Assembly (NCBI GenBank): GCA_028279345.1
Contig: JANQNY010000053.1
Span: 1 to 64,000, forward strand
Origin: Geminicoccaceae bacterium
GTDB taxonomy: Bacteria > Pseudomonadota > Alphaproteobacteria > Geminicoccales > Geminicoccaceae
Length of the DNA stretch: 64,000 nt
Reading direction: 5' to 3'
Shown: piece by piece, positions 7,494-14,943 of the stretch
Layout of the letters: each line of letters begins with the position of its first letter
How positions within the stretch are numbered: the stretch's first letter is position 1
Position numbers and translations under genes: made by a program
Notes under the pieces: model-generated
Told to the model about the DNA's origin: nothing
Seen by the model: the letters and a program-made list of their open reading frames with translations, nothing else
Database searches by the model: none

Positions 7494-8405
7494 ATGCCGC
7501 TCGGCACGGCATCCCTAGTCGACACCCGCAGCGGCGCCGATCTCGACGAGGTCGCAATCTTCGAGCGACTGGGGCAGGGCCGTCTGGAGCCTCCCGCGTG
7601 GGTGGCTATGCCTGCCGCTGTGGCGGCAGGCGCCGAGCCGCTCATCGCGGTCCATGGCATCCTTCGCCGTGCTGAGGAGCAGGCGCGGCTGTTCGCTGCT
7701 TGCGCGGCCGCGCTCGGCCGGCCGGTCGTCGCGCCCCTCTTCAGCGCCGAGACGTTTCCGCGCTATCAACGCGCAGTTCACAGGGATCGGGCGGATTTGG
7801 CACTACTCGGCCTCCTGGATGCGTTGGCGGCTGAGCTCGGTCTCGCCACGCGCCGCTTCGCGCTGTTCGGCTTCTCTGGCGGCGCGCAGTTCGCGCATCG
7901 CTTCGCCTGGCTCTACCCGCATCGGGTGACGCACCTCAGCTTGGCGGCCGCCGGCTGGTACACGTTTCCCGACGACGCGCCTTTTCCCTATGGCTTGGGC
8001 CCGGCGGCCAAGCGGCGCCTGGACTTCGGACGGCATTGCCGCGCCAACCTCAGGGACTTTCTGGCTCTGCCCATCGATGTGTTCGTCGGCGCCGCCGACA
8101 ACGCTGTCGACGAGAACACACGCTCCGGCCCGGCGATCGACTCACAGCAGGGGAGAAACCGCCTGAGCCGCGCTGAGCGCTGGACGATGGCCCTGAGGCT
8201 ACGCGCCCTCTCGCTCGACATCGCCCCGCGGATCACGCTGCGCATTCTCGATGGTTGCGGGCACGACTTTCGCCAGTGTGTCGAGCTGGGCGGCCTCGAC
8301 GGCCTTGTCCTGCCGCCGCCGAACGAAGGTGATCAGGTCTCAACCTATCCTGCATATGCCGCCGTGCCAGCCACAGGTGAACCATGCCAACCGAGCTGTC
8401 CTTGA
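7494..8405 (+). CDS. Alpha/beta hydrolase
   Basis: A 303-residue alpha/beta-hydrolase-fold protein. The nucleophile elbow is GFSGGAQF, preceded by ATRRFALFGF. A late GCGHDF supplies the catalytic histidine, and DVFVGAADNAVDE probably the acid. EPLIAVHGILRR holds the HG oxyanion-hole motif. No signal peptide is seen, so it is probably cytoplasmic. It begins four bases after the hydroxylase gene and ends 22 bases inside the next gene, so it is clearly part of the operon. It may cleave an ester, thioester or peptide bond of the operon's product; the substrate is not recognisable. Confidence 0.78.
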   Translation: MPLGTASLVDTRSGADLDEVAIFERLGQGRLEPPAWVAMPAAVAAGAEPLIAVHGILRRAEEQARLFAACAAALGRPVVAPLFSAETFPRYQRAVHRDRADLALLGLLDALAAELGLATRRFALFGFSGGAQFAHRFAWLYPHRVTHLSLAAAGWYTFPDDAPFPYGLGPAAKRRLDFGRHCRANLRDFLALPIDVFVGAADNAVDENTRSGPAIDSQQGRNRLSRAERWTMALRLRALSLDIAPRITLRILDGCGHDFRQCVELGGLDGLVLPPPNEGDQVSTYPAYAAVPATGEPCQPSCP

Positions 8406-9457
8406 CCCGGACACTACAGCACACCGCCAAGTGGTCCTTCACGAGCCGTCGCGTGAAGCGCGACCACGCGGTTCGACTGGAGCGCGATGTTGCGCGGGCC
8501 GCGACCGGAGATCTGCTACTGGGACGCGTCGCGCTGGTCGGCGCGCACCGCCGCCTCCAGCTTGCGGCGGGCCGGTATGCTGATCTCTATGAGGGCGACG
8601 TCGTCGTTCTGGCGTGCGGCTGTCGCTACGCCAGCGAGCAGTTCGAGGGCATCGCCAGCATCGATCCCGCCGGCGCCGACTTGTTGGCAGGTGGCGGTCT
8701 CGTCGGCCACGTGCGCCAAGCGCATCAGCGGATGCAGCCGCCCACGCGCATCCTGCCGATCGGTCTGCTCGGCAACCCGCAGAACCGCATCCTGAATGTC
8801 CGCGACTACGCCCTTCCGGCCCGCCGCGGTGGCAGGCCGCCCCTGGTCGTCGGCGTTCTGGGCTCGGCCATGAACAGCGGCAAGACCGTGGCGGCTGCGA
8901 GCCTCGTCCATGGCCTCGCTCGCGCAGGGCATGCCGTGGCCGGCATCAAGGGGACCGGAACCGGCGCTTTCGGCGATATCAACGCCTACGCCGACGCAGG
9001 CGCCACCTTCGTTGCCGACTTCACCGACGCAGGCCTCGTTTCGACCTATCGCCAGCCGTTGGCAGGCGTCGAGGCGGCGCTTGATACGTTGCTCGTGCAT
9101 GCGTCGGCTGCCGGCGCCGAGGTGGCGGTCGTCGAGATTGCCGATGGTGTCTTCCAGGCGGAGACGGCAGCCCTGGTGCGCTCGCCGAGGGTGCATCGGC
9201 TCTTCGATGGCTTCGTCTTCGCCGCCGGCGATCCGCTCGCCGCGACGGCTGGTGCTACGTGGCTCGCCGGCGTCGGCATCGTGCCTGCGGCAACCACCGG
9301 CCTGCTCAGCCGCTCTCCACTGGCGGCGAGCGAGGCCGAAGACGCGACCGGCATCGCGGTGCTGACGCGCGAGGACCTTCGCGACCCCGCCGGGGCTACA
9401 GCGCTCTTGGCGCGGGTTCGTGCCGGGGGCCGAGCCGCGGGCACCACGGCCGCATGA
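8384..9457 (+). CDS. P-loop NTPase with N-terminal beta-rich domain (BioD/MobB-like), function unknown
   Basis: A 357-residue protein in two parts. Residues 1-150 form a beta-rich domain with GDLLLGRVALVGAHRRLQL and YEGDVVVLACGCRYA. Residues 150-357 form a P-loop domain with Walker A LGSAMNSGKT (Gly160-Thr168), then KGTGTGAFGDINAYADAGA and a Walker B-like VAVVEIADG. This resembles the deviant-Walker/SIMIBI group that includes dethiobiotin synthetase and MobB. Those enzymes phosphorylate or carboxylate small substrates or bind GTP. I know of no assigned role for this two-domain form. It overlaps the preceding gene by 22 bases and the following one by ATGA, so all are co-translated. Confidence 0.65.
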   Translation: MPTELSLTRTLQHTAKWSFTSRRVKRDHAVRLERDVARAATGDLLLGRVALVGAHRRLQLAAGRYADLYEGDVVVLACGCRYASEQFEGIASIDPAGADLLAGGGLVGHVRQAHQRMQPPTRILPIGLLGNPQNRILNVRDYALPARRGGRPPLVVGVLGSAMNSGKTVAAASLVHGLARAGHAVAGIKGTGTGAFGDINAYADAGATFVADFTDAGLVSTYRQPLAGVEAALDTLLVHASAAGAEVAVVEIADGVFQAETAALVRSPRVHRLFDGFVFAAGDPLAATAGATWLAGVGIVPAATTGLLSRSPLAASEAEDATGIAVLTREDLRDPAGATALLARVRAGGRAAGTTAA

Positions 9458-11127
9458 ACTCGCTGCCTTCCATCGCGGCGGACGGTCGCGGGCGCAGGGT
9501 CGGGGTGCTGGCACTGCTGGCTCTCGGGCAGGCGACCGCCGCCGGCATCGCAGCATTCGCCACACGCGATATCTTCCTCGCGCTCGGACAGGGCGATGGC
9601 GACATCCCCCTGACGGCGCTGTTGGCGCTCGCGCTGAGCGGGCTCGCTATCGCCGGGCTGCGCGTGCGCGAGCAGGTCGTCGCGGAAAGGGTGGGGCAGG
9701 AATATGCAGCCGCTGTACGCCTGAAGCTCTTTCGCCACGTCAGCCGGCTCTCGGCGCGCAAGGTCGCCGAGCGGCGGGCAGGATCGCTGGCGCTCCGCTT
9801 CGTCGGTGACCTGCAGGCCGTTCGCGGCTGGATCTCGAAGGGGCTGGCACGGCTCATTTCCGCGGCGATCGTCATTCCGATCACCGCGACGGTGTTGTTC
9901 CTGCTCGATCCGGTGCTTGGCGTCGCTGCGGCGGTACCGTTGGCGCTCGGCCTAGGCCTGATGGCGGTCGTAGGTGCGGCGCTTGGCCCGGCACATCGTC
10001 GGCTGCGCGCGCGGCGTGCCCGTCTCGCCGCCGACATGAGTGAACGCCTGCCGCATGGGCCGGAGCTTCGCCTGCTGGGCCGGCTGGACATCGAGCGTGC
10101 GCAGCTGGCGAAGCGAACCGAGGCGCTGATCGAAGCCGCCGTCGAGCGCATGCGCCGCGTCGCCTGGTTGCAGGCCGTGCCCGATGCCGTCGCCGGTGCG
10201 GCGGCGGCAGCACTGCTCTGCGCCGCTTGGGGCACTGGGGCTTCGCCCGCGGCAGCAGCCGGCTCGCTGGCTGCCCTGGGCCTCTTGACGCATCCGATCC
10301 GATCCCTCGCCGACGTCTGGGACCGTCGCCGCGCTTGGGTGGTCGCCCGCGACAAGTGCCTTGACGTGCTGGAGACGCCGCCGGTCATGCGCGGCGCGGC
10401 GGCAGCGATCGAGGCAGTTCCGCACGCGAACCTCGTGTTCCGCGACGTGCGGTTTGGCAAGAGCGCGGCGTTTGACGTCGAGGCGCAGCCTGGCGAGAAG
10501 GTCGCCATCGTCGGGCCGAATGGCGCCGGCAAGTCGACCCTACTGGCGCTGGCCGCTGGCCTGGATACGCCGGCAGGCGGGAAGGTGACCTTGGGCGGCC
10601 GCGAAGTGCGTACGCTCAGCCGTGGCGAGCGGGTGCGGAGCATCGCTTTCGCAGGCCCGCGCTCGCCGATCCTCAAGGGCACGTTGCGGCGGGCGCTCAC
10701 CATGGGTTGCGCCGAGGTGCCCGACGATGTCGAGATCGAGCGGGCAGCGGCGAATGGGGGTCTTGCGTCTGTCTTGCGGCGGCTCGGCGGGCTCGATGGC
10801 AGCGTGCTCGAGTCCGGCCGCAATCTGTCGGCGGGCGAGGTGCGTCGTCTCTTGCTCGTCCGCGCTCTCTTGGCGCAGGCCGATCTGCTTCTGCTCGACG
10901 AGCCCGACGACGCGCTGGACCCGGCGGCGACCGACACGCTGCTTCCGGCCTTGCGCGCGCAGCCGGCCACGACGCTCGTGGTTACGCACAGCGTGGCGCT
11001 CGCGCGTGGCATGGACACGATCTGGTTCGTCGTCGACCATCGCGTGGTCGCTTCGGGCGCGCCCGCCGAACTCCTCTCCGGCAAAGGAAAGGTGGCGCAG
11101 TTCTTCCGCCCGCGCCATGCCGCCTGA
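9454..11127 (+). CDS. ABC exporter, fused transmembrane and ATPase domains (CydCD-like)
   Basis: A 557-residue half-transporter. The N-terminal ~300 residues contain about six membrane helices (the first in VGVLALLALGQATAAG, others in ISAAIVIPITATVLFLL and VAAAVPLALGLGLMAVVG). The C-terminal ATPase has Walker A GPNGAGKST (residue 354), signature LSAGE (458, a variant of LSGGQ), Walker B LLLLDEPDD and H-loop VVTHS. The ATG overlaps the stop of the NTPase gene, so I start there rather than further upstream in the open frame. It would dimerise and export a small molecule or peptide; the operon context suggests the product made or modified by the hydroxylase and hydrolase. The substrate is unknown. 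Confidence 0.82.
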   Translation: MNSLPSIAADGRGRRVGVLALLALGQATAAGIAAFATRDIFLALGQGDGDIPLTALLALALSGLAIAGLRVREQVVAERVGQEYAAAVRLKLFRHVSRLSARKVAERRAGSLALRFVGDLQAVRGWISKGLARLISAAIVIPITATVLFLLDPVLGVAAAVPLALGLGLMAVVGAALGPAHRRLRARRARLAADMSERLPHGPELRLLGRLDIERAQLAKRTEALIEAAVERMRRVAWLQAVPDAVAGAAAAALLCAAWGTGASPAAAAGSLAALGLLTHPIRSLADVWDRRRAWVVARDKCLDVLETPPVMRGAAAAIEAVPHANLVFRDVRFGKSAAFDVEAQPGEKVAIVGPNGAGKSTLLALAAGLDTPAGGKVTLGGREVRTLSRGERVRSIAFAGPRSPILKGTLRRALTMGCAEVPDDVEIERAAANGGLASVLRRLGGLDGSVLESGRNLSAGEVRRLLLVRALLAQADLLLLDEPDDALDPAATDTLLPALRAQPATTLVVTHSVALARGMDTIWFVVDHRVVASGAPAELLSGKGKVAQFFRPRHAA

Positions 11128-11795
11128 GATCGAGCGTCGCCGCGGCGTAGCCGACGCACCTCCTCGTCTTGAGACGCCGTGCTCACCCGTGGTCACCTTC
11201 CCCGCCGCCACCGCGACCTCATGGTCGAGCGAGCGAAGAACGGTTTCCAGAGCGGACCAAGTACGTTGAGAACCGGAGTGGTAGGGCTGACCGATTCGAA
11301 GTTCGTTCCCAACCTACCCCAAGGCGTCCCACCTTTCACTCGTTATCCTGGCTCTTTTAGTGTGTTGAAGATCGGCGCACAGCAACCGGGAGATCTCAGT
11401 TTAGTCCAGTCCTAAGCCGAGGAAGATGTCACCATATCGAGGACCACTTCGTGACGTTTACGGTCCAGCGTCAATACGTTATCACTTATCAGTGAATCAA
11501 TAATCGGAGCAGATTTGTGCTGGTGTTCAGGATCACTGAGAGATTTCAGCAGTTCGTTACTATGGTTCTGCGGCCCATCTCGGGCTTGACGCTGCAGAAC
11601 CTTCTTTGAGGTGGAGGCTCGTTCGATGGCCAACATCGGTTGGGCGATCGGGAAGGAGGGGCTTGGGCGGAAGCCTAAGCTTGAGATCACGTAACGGGTT
11701 TCGCCTGCTCGTCACCAAAAGGACGACCACGCGAGGTCCGTAGATCCGGTCGGTCGGCCGCACGGGCGTGTGGTCGTCCGTGTCGCCCCTTGCGT
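11128..11795. other. Intergenic stretch between the ABC exporter and cysH, partly AT-richer
   Basis: These 668 bp separate two converging operons. Bases about 11250-11600 are clearly less GC-rich than the surroundings. Apart from one doubtful frame on the minus strand (11412-11690) I see no gene, tRNA or clear repeat. The composition suggests imported or decayed DNA. Confidence 0.5.
11412..11690 (-). CDS. Doubtful hypothetical protein, possibly a gene remnant
   Basis: A 92-codon frame starting MISSLGFRPSPSF. Its second half (LLKSLSDPEHQHKSAPII, then SDNVLTLDRKRHEVVLDM) reads like a helical, winged-helix-like protein end. Base composition is much lower in GC than the neighbouring genes. There is no convincing ribosome site and no operon partner. 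It may be the tail of a decayed imported gene, or chance. I cannot assign a family. Confidence 0.2.
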   Translation of the reverse strand: MISSLGFRPSPSFPIAQPMLAIERASTSKKVLQRQARDGPQNHSNELLKSLSDPEHQHKSAPIIDSLISDNVLTLDRKRHEVVLDMVTSSSA

Positions 11796-12539
11796 CTAGG
11801 AAGCCGTCCCTACCTCGCCACGACGCGGTCCGGTGCCGAGCGGGAAGTGCAGCCCGCATTCGGTCTTCTGACGCCCGCGCCAACGTCCGGCGCGGGCGTC
11901 TTCGCCTGCCTCCGCGCGGGTAGTGCAGGGCGCGCAGCCGATCGACGGAAAGCCCTGCGCGACCAACGGATGCTCGGGTAAATCGTGGCGGCGCAGATAG
12001 TCGGTGACCGCCGCCTGTGACCAGTCGGCTAGTGGGTTCAGCTTGATGCGCCCCGCGCGGTCCCGTTCGCGCCGCGGCAAGGCACGGCGCAAGCTCGACT
12101 GATGGCGGCGAACGCCGGCGATCCAGACGTCGAACGGCGCGAGTGCGACGTCGAGCGGGCGCACCTTGCGAAGCTGGCAACAGCCGTCGGGGTCCTCTTG
12201 ATGCAGCGTGGCCTTCGGGTCGTCCCGCATAAGCGCTTCTCGCGATGGTCGCACGGTCGTCACGCCCGTCAGCCCCAGCAGGTCCGCGAGCTGGTCCCGA
12301 TAGGCAAGGGTCTGAGGGAAGTGTTGGCCTGTGTCGACGAAGAGAACCGTCGCGCCGCGGTCGATGCCGCTCGTCATGTGCAGCAGAACCGCACTGTCCG
12401 CGCCGAACGAGGAGACGACGGCTGGCACGCCAAATGCGCGGGAGCGTAACGCCCGCTCGAGCAGCGCCTCCGCCGGCTCCGCGCAATCGCGCCCATCGAC
12501 GGTCTGAGCCTCCGGGTCGAGGTAGGGGGAGCCGTCCAT
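11796..12539 (-). CDS. cysH: Adenylylsulfate (APS/PAPS) reductase
   Basis: Reduces APS to sulfite with thioredoxin in assimilatory sulfur metabolism (cytoplasm). The 247 residues include the PP-loop-like SSFGADSAVLLHM (GAES in most homologues, GADS here), VDTGQHFPQT, WIAGVRRHQS and the C-terminal catalytic ECGLH. The DGCCQLRK and GCAPC cysteine pairs indicate a 4Fe-4S cluster, which marks the APS-specific bacterial type rather than the E. coli PAPS type. It is the last gene of the cysG operon, starting one base after the stop of the DUF934 gene. Confidence 0.93.
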   Translation of the reverse strand: MDGSPYLDPEAQTVDGRDCAEPAEALLERALRSRAFGVPAVVSSFGADSAVLLHMTSGIDRGATVLFVDTGQHFPQTLAYRDQLADLLGLTGVTTVRPSREALMRDDPKATLHQEDPDGCCQLRKVRPLDVALAPFDVWIAGVRRHQSSLRRALPRRERDRAGRIKLNPLADWSQAAVTDYLRRHDLPEHPLVAQGFPSIGCAPCTTRAEAGEDARAGRWRGRQKTECGLHFPLGTGPRRGEVGTAS

Positions 12540-12540
12540 C

Positions 12541-13020
12541 TCAACACGCCCTGCCGACGTTGGCCGTTGGCATCAGACGGCGTTGGTACGAGCCGGAGAT
12601 GGCGGTTGACGCCGCACGCCACGACGCTTCCGGCTGCCGGAGGGCAAGCTGGTCGTCGATCTCCGCCTCGTCGATACCGCACTCGCGGAGGAACGCCCAC
12701 TGGTCGGCGATGACGTGGCCCGTCGCGCGCAAGCGCCCCTCGAAGCCGAGTTGCCGCAAGCGCCGCGCTAAGGAGAACCCCCGGCCGTCCGCGAACGTGT
12801 CGAAGCGCAGCGCGATCAGCGCGATCGAACCGAGCCGTTTCATGAGCAGCGCGAGGTCCACGTCGGCGGACAGTTCGACGCCGACGGGCGCAACCCCCGC
12901 AGCGAGCGCCTCGTCGAGGCGCGCCAAGGGGACGAGAAGCCGGCGGCCTTCGAGCGCGCCATCGTCGCCGGGACGACGCCAGGAGTCCTCGGCGAACCCT
13001 CCGTCAGTGACCAGCGTCAT
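12541..13020 (-). CDS. DUF934 family protein, sulfite reduction partner
   Basis: A 159-residue protein of the DUF934 family, which is regularly encoded between cysI and cysH in proteobacteria. Visible are VPLARLDEALAAG, a hydrophobic core SIALIALRF, the conserved RFDTFADGRGFSLARRLR and GHVIADQWAFLRECG. There is no signal peptide or membrane segment. The family has no firmly established biochemical role; constant linkage suggests it assists sulfite reductase, perhaps in electron delivery. ATG 13020 lies 17 bases inside the end of cysI; the frame is open much further upstream but that part overlaps cysI coding sequence. Confidence 0.9.
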   Translation of the reverse strand: MTLVTDGGFAEDSWRRPGDDGALEGRRLLVPLARLDEALAAGVAPVGVELSADVDLALLMKRLGSIALIALRFDTFADGRGFSLARRLRQLGFEGRLRATGHVIADQWAFLRECGIDEAEIDDQLALRQPEASWRAASTAISGSYQRRLMPTANVGRAC

Positions 13021-14662
13021 GCAGCGCCTCCTTGAACGCGTCGTGGCCGAGACGCCGGTAGGTCTGCAGGAACGTCTCACGCTCCTGGCGCGCCTCCAGA
13101 TAGCGGTCGACGAGGCGCTCGATCGCGCCGGGGACCTCATCGGCCGCCAGTCCAGGACCGGCCCGCTTGCCGAGTGCCGCGTCGCCTTCGGGGGCGCCCC
13201 CGAGCGTGAGCTGGTAGAACTCCTCCCCGTTTTTCTCGAGGCCGAGCACGCCAATGTGGCCGACGTGGTGGTGGCCACAGGCGTTGATGCAACCCGAGAT
13301 CTTGATCGCGAGGGGCCCGATCACCTGCTGTCGCTCGGCGTCGGCGAAGCGTTCGGAGATCGCCTGCGCGACCGGGATCGAGCGCGCCGTGGCGAGCGCG
13401 CAGTAGTCGAGGCCGGGACAGGCGATGATGTCGGTCACGAGCCCGCGGTTGGGCGTGTCGAGACCCGCAGCCCTCAGGTGCCGCCACAGCGACGGCAGTT
13501 GCTCGAGGCGGACGTCCGGCAGCACGATGTTCTGTTCGTGGGTCACGCGAAGCTCGCCGAAGCCGAACCGTTCGGAAGCATCGGCAAGCGCGCGCATCTG
13601 GTCCGACGTGGCGTCTCCCGGGATGCCGCCGATCGGCTTCAGGCTCACGGTCACGGCGGCGTAGCCGGGCTGCTTGTGGGCCATCAGGTTGGTCGCTGCC
13701 CAGCGACCGAAATCCGGATCTGCTGCCTTCGCGCGGTCGAAGCGTGGTGAGCTGGCGTCCAGCACAGCGTACTCCGGCGGCTCGAACGCTGCTTCGATGG
13801 CAGCGACGAGCCCCGCGTCGGGCGTCACGCTCGGTCCGTCGAGACCGCGGAACGCCTCCTCGACCTGTCGTGTGAATTCGGCCACGCCGAGCTCGTGAAC
13901 GAGGATCTTGATGCGCGCCTTGAACTTGTTGTCCCGCCGCCCGTGCAGGTTGTAGACGCGCATGATTGCTTCGAGATAGGCGAGCAGCTGCGCCTTGGGC
14001 ACGAAGGGGCGGATCACGGACGCCAGCATGGGCGTGCGGCCTTGGCCGCCGCCGACGGCGACCTCGTAGCCGGGGGCGCCCGCGTCGTCCCGCACCATCC
14101 GCAGGCCGATGTCGTGGACCTTCGTGGCCGCGCGGTCGTTGGGCGAACCCGTGATCGCGATCTTGAACTTGCGCGGCAGGAAGCTGAATTCGGGGTGTAG
14201 CGTCGACCATTGCCGCATGAGCTCGGCGGTCGGGCGCGGGTCCTCGATCTCGTCCGCGGCGACGCCGGCGAACGCGTCTGCGGTGACGTTGCGGATGCAG
14301 TTGCCCGAGGTCTGGATCGCATGCATCTCCACATCGGCGAGCGCATCCAGGATGTCGGGCACGTCCTCCAGCTTTGGCCAGTTGAATTGAATGTTCTGCC
14401 GCGTCGTGAAGTGGCCGTAGCCGCGGTCCCAGCGATCGGCGATGTCGGCGAGCGCGCGCATCTGCACGGACGACAAGGTGCCGTAGGGGATGGCGACGCG
14501 CAGCATGTAGGCGTGAAGCTGGAGATAGAGCCCGTTCATGAGCCGGAGTGGCTTGAACTCGTCCTCGGTGAGCTCACCCGCGATGCGCCGCGCAACTTGC
14601 GCGCGGAACTGCGCGGTCCGCTCACGAACGAAGCGCGCGTCGAAGTCGTCATAGCGATACAA
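13004..14662 (-). CDS. cysI: Sulfite reductase hemoprotein (siroheme/4Fe-4S)
   Basis: Six-electron reduction of sulfite to sulfide. At 552 residues it has the duplicated ferredoxin-like siroheme protein layout. The cluster-siroheme ligands are C415-x5-C421 (ACPGLDYC) and C458-x3-C462 (SGCINACG), followed by HHHVGHIG. Substrate-site arginines and lysines are in YGHFTTRQNIQFNW and NCIRNV. No flavoprotein CysJ is encoded nearby, so electrons may come from ferredoxin or an unlinked reductase. It lies two bases downstream of a DUF2849 gene. A nitrite reductase function is possible from the fold, but the cysG/cysH context favours sulfite. Confidence 0.93.
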   Translation of the reverse strand: MYRYDDFDARFVRERTAQFRAQVARRIAGELTEDEFKPLRLMNGLYLQLHAYMLRVAIPYGTLSSVQMRALADIADRWDRGYGHFTTRQNIQFNWPKLEDVPDILDALADVEMHAIQTSGNCIRNVTADAFAGVAADEIEDPRPTAELMRQWSTLHPEFSFLPRKFKIAITGSPNDRAATKVHDIGLRMVRDDAGAPGYEVAVGGGQGRTPMLASVIRPFVPKAQLLAYLEAIMRVYNLHGRRDNKFKARIKILVHELGVAEFTRQVEEAFRGLDGPSVTPDAGLVAAIEAAFEPPEYAVLDASSPRFDRAKAADPDFGRWAATNLMAHKQPGYAAVTVSLKPIGGIPGDATSDQMRALADASERFGFGELRVTHEQNIVLPDVRLEQLPSLWRHLRAAGLDTPNRGLVTDIIACPGLDYCALATARSIPVAQAISERFADAERQQVIGPLAIKISGCINACGHHHVGHIGVLGLEKNGEEFYQLTLGGAPEGDAALGKRAGPGLAADEVPGAIERLVDRYLEARQERETFLQTYRRLGHDAFKEALHDAGH

Positions 14663-14664
14663 GG

Positions 14665-14943
14665 TCAGGCTCCCTTGCGAGCATAGGCGATGGTGGGGCC
14701 GGTCGTGCGGATGCGCTCCCTGAGGCGGACGAGGCGCCCTTCATCGACGTCCGCGAGGTAGGCGCCGACGACGCGACCGGCGTCGGCCTCGGCGTCGCCC
14801 AGGGCTGCTTGCTGTGAGGCAGGGTCGGCGAAGATGCAGGCGGTCGCCGGATCGGTCGACCACGCGCTGCCCGTCCAGAAAACGACGGTGCCGGTCAGAA
14901 GGTCGTTCGCGGTCAGCACCTGCGGGGTGGGCGGCTTGCTCAC
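14665..14943 (-). CDS. DUF2849 family protein of the sulfite reduction operon
   Basis: A small 92-residue protein of the DUF2849 family, which in alphaproteobacteria is almost always found between cysG and cysI. It begins with LTANDLLTGTVVFW and contains GRVVGAYLADVDEGR. No cysteines or membrane segments are present. Its ATG overlaps the TGA of cysG, and its stop is two bases before cysI, so all three are coupled. The role is unknown; linkage suggests a helper in siroheme delivery or sulfite reductase assembly. Confidence 0.88.
   Translation of the reverse strand: MSKPPTPQVLTANDLLTGTVVFWTGSAWSTDPATACIFADPASQQAALGDAEADAGRVVGAYLADVDEGRLVRLRERIRTTGPTIAYARKGA

Noticed and set aside
9396..11186. 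596-codon minus-strand frame opposite the ABC exporter
   Set aside because: Ser/Arg/Ala-rich shadow; the plus strand has full Walker A, signature and Walker B motifs.
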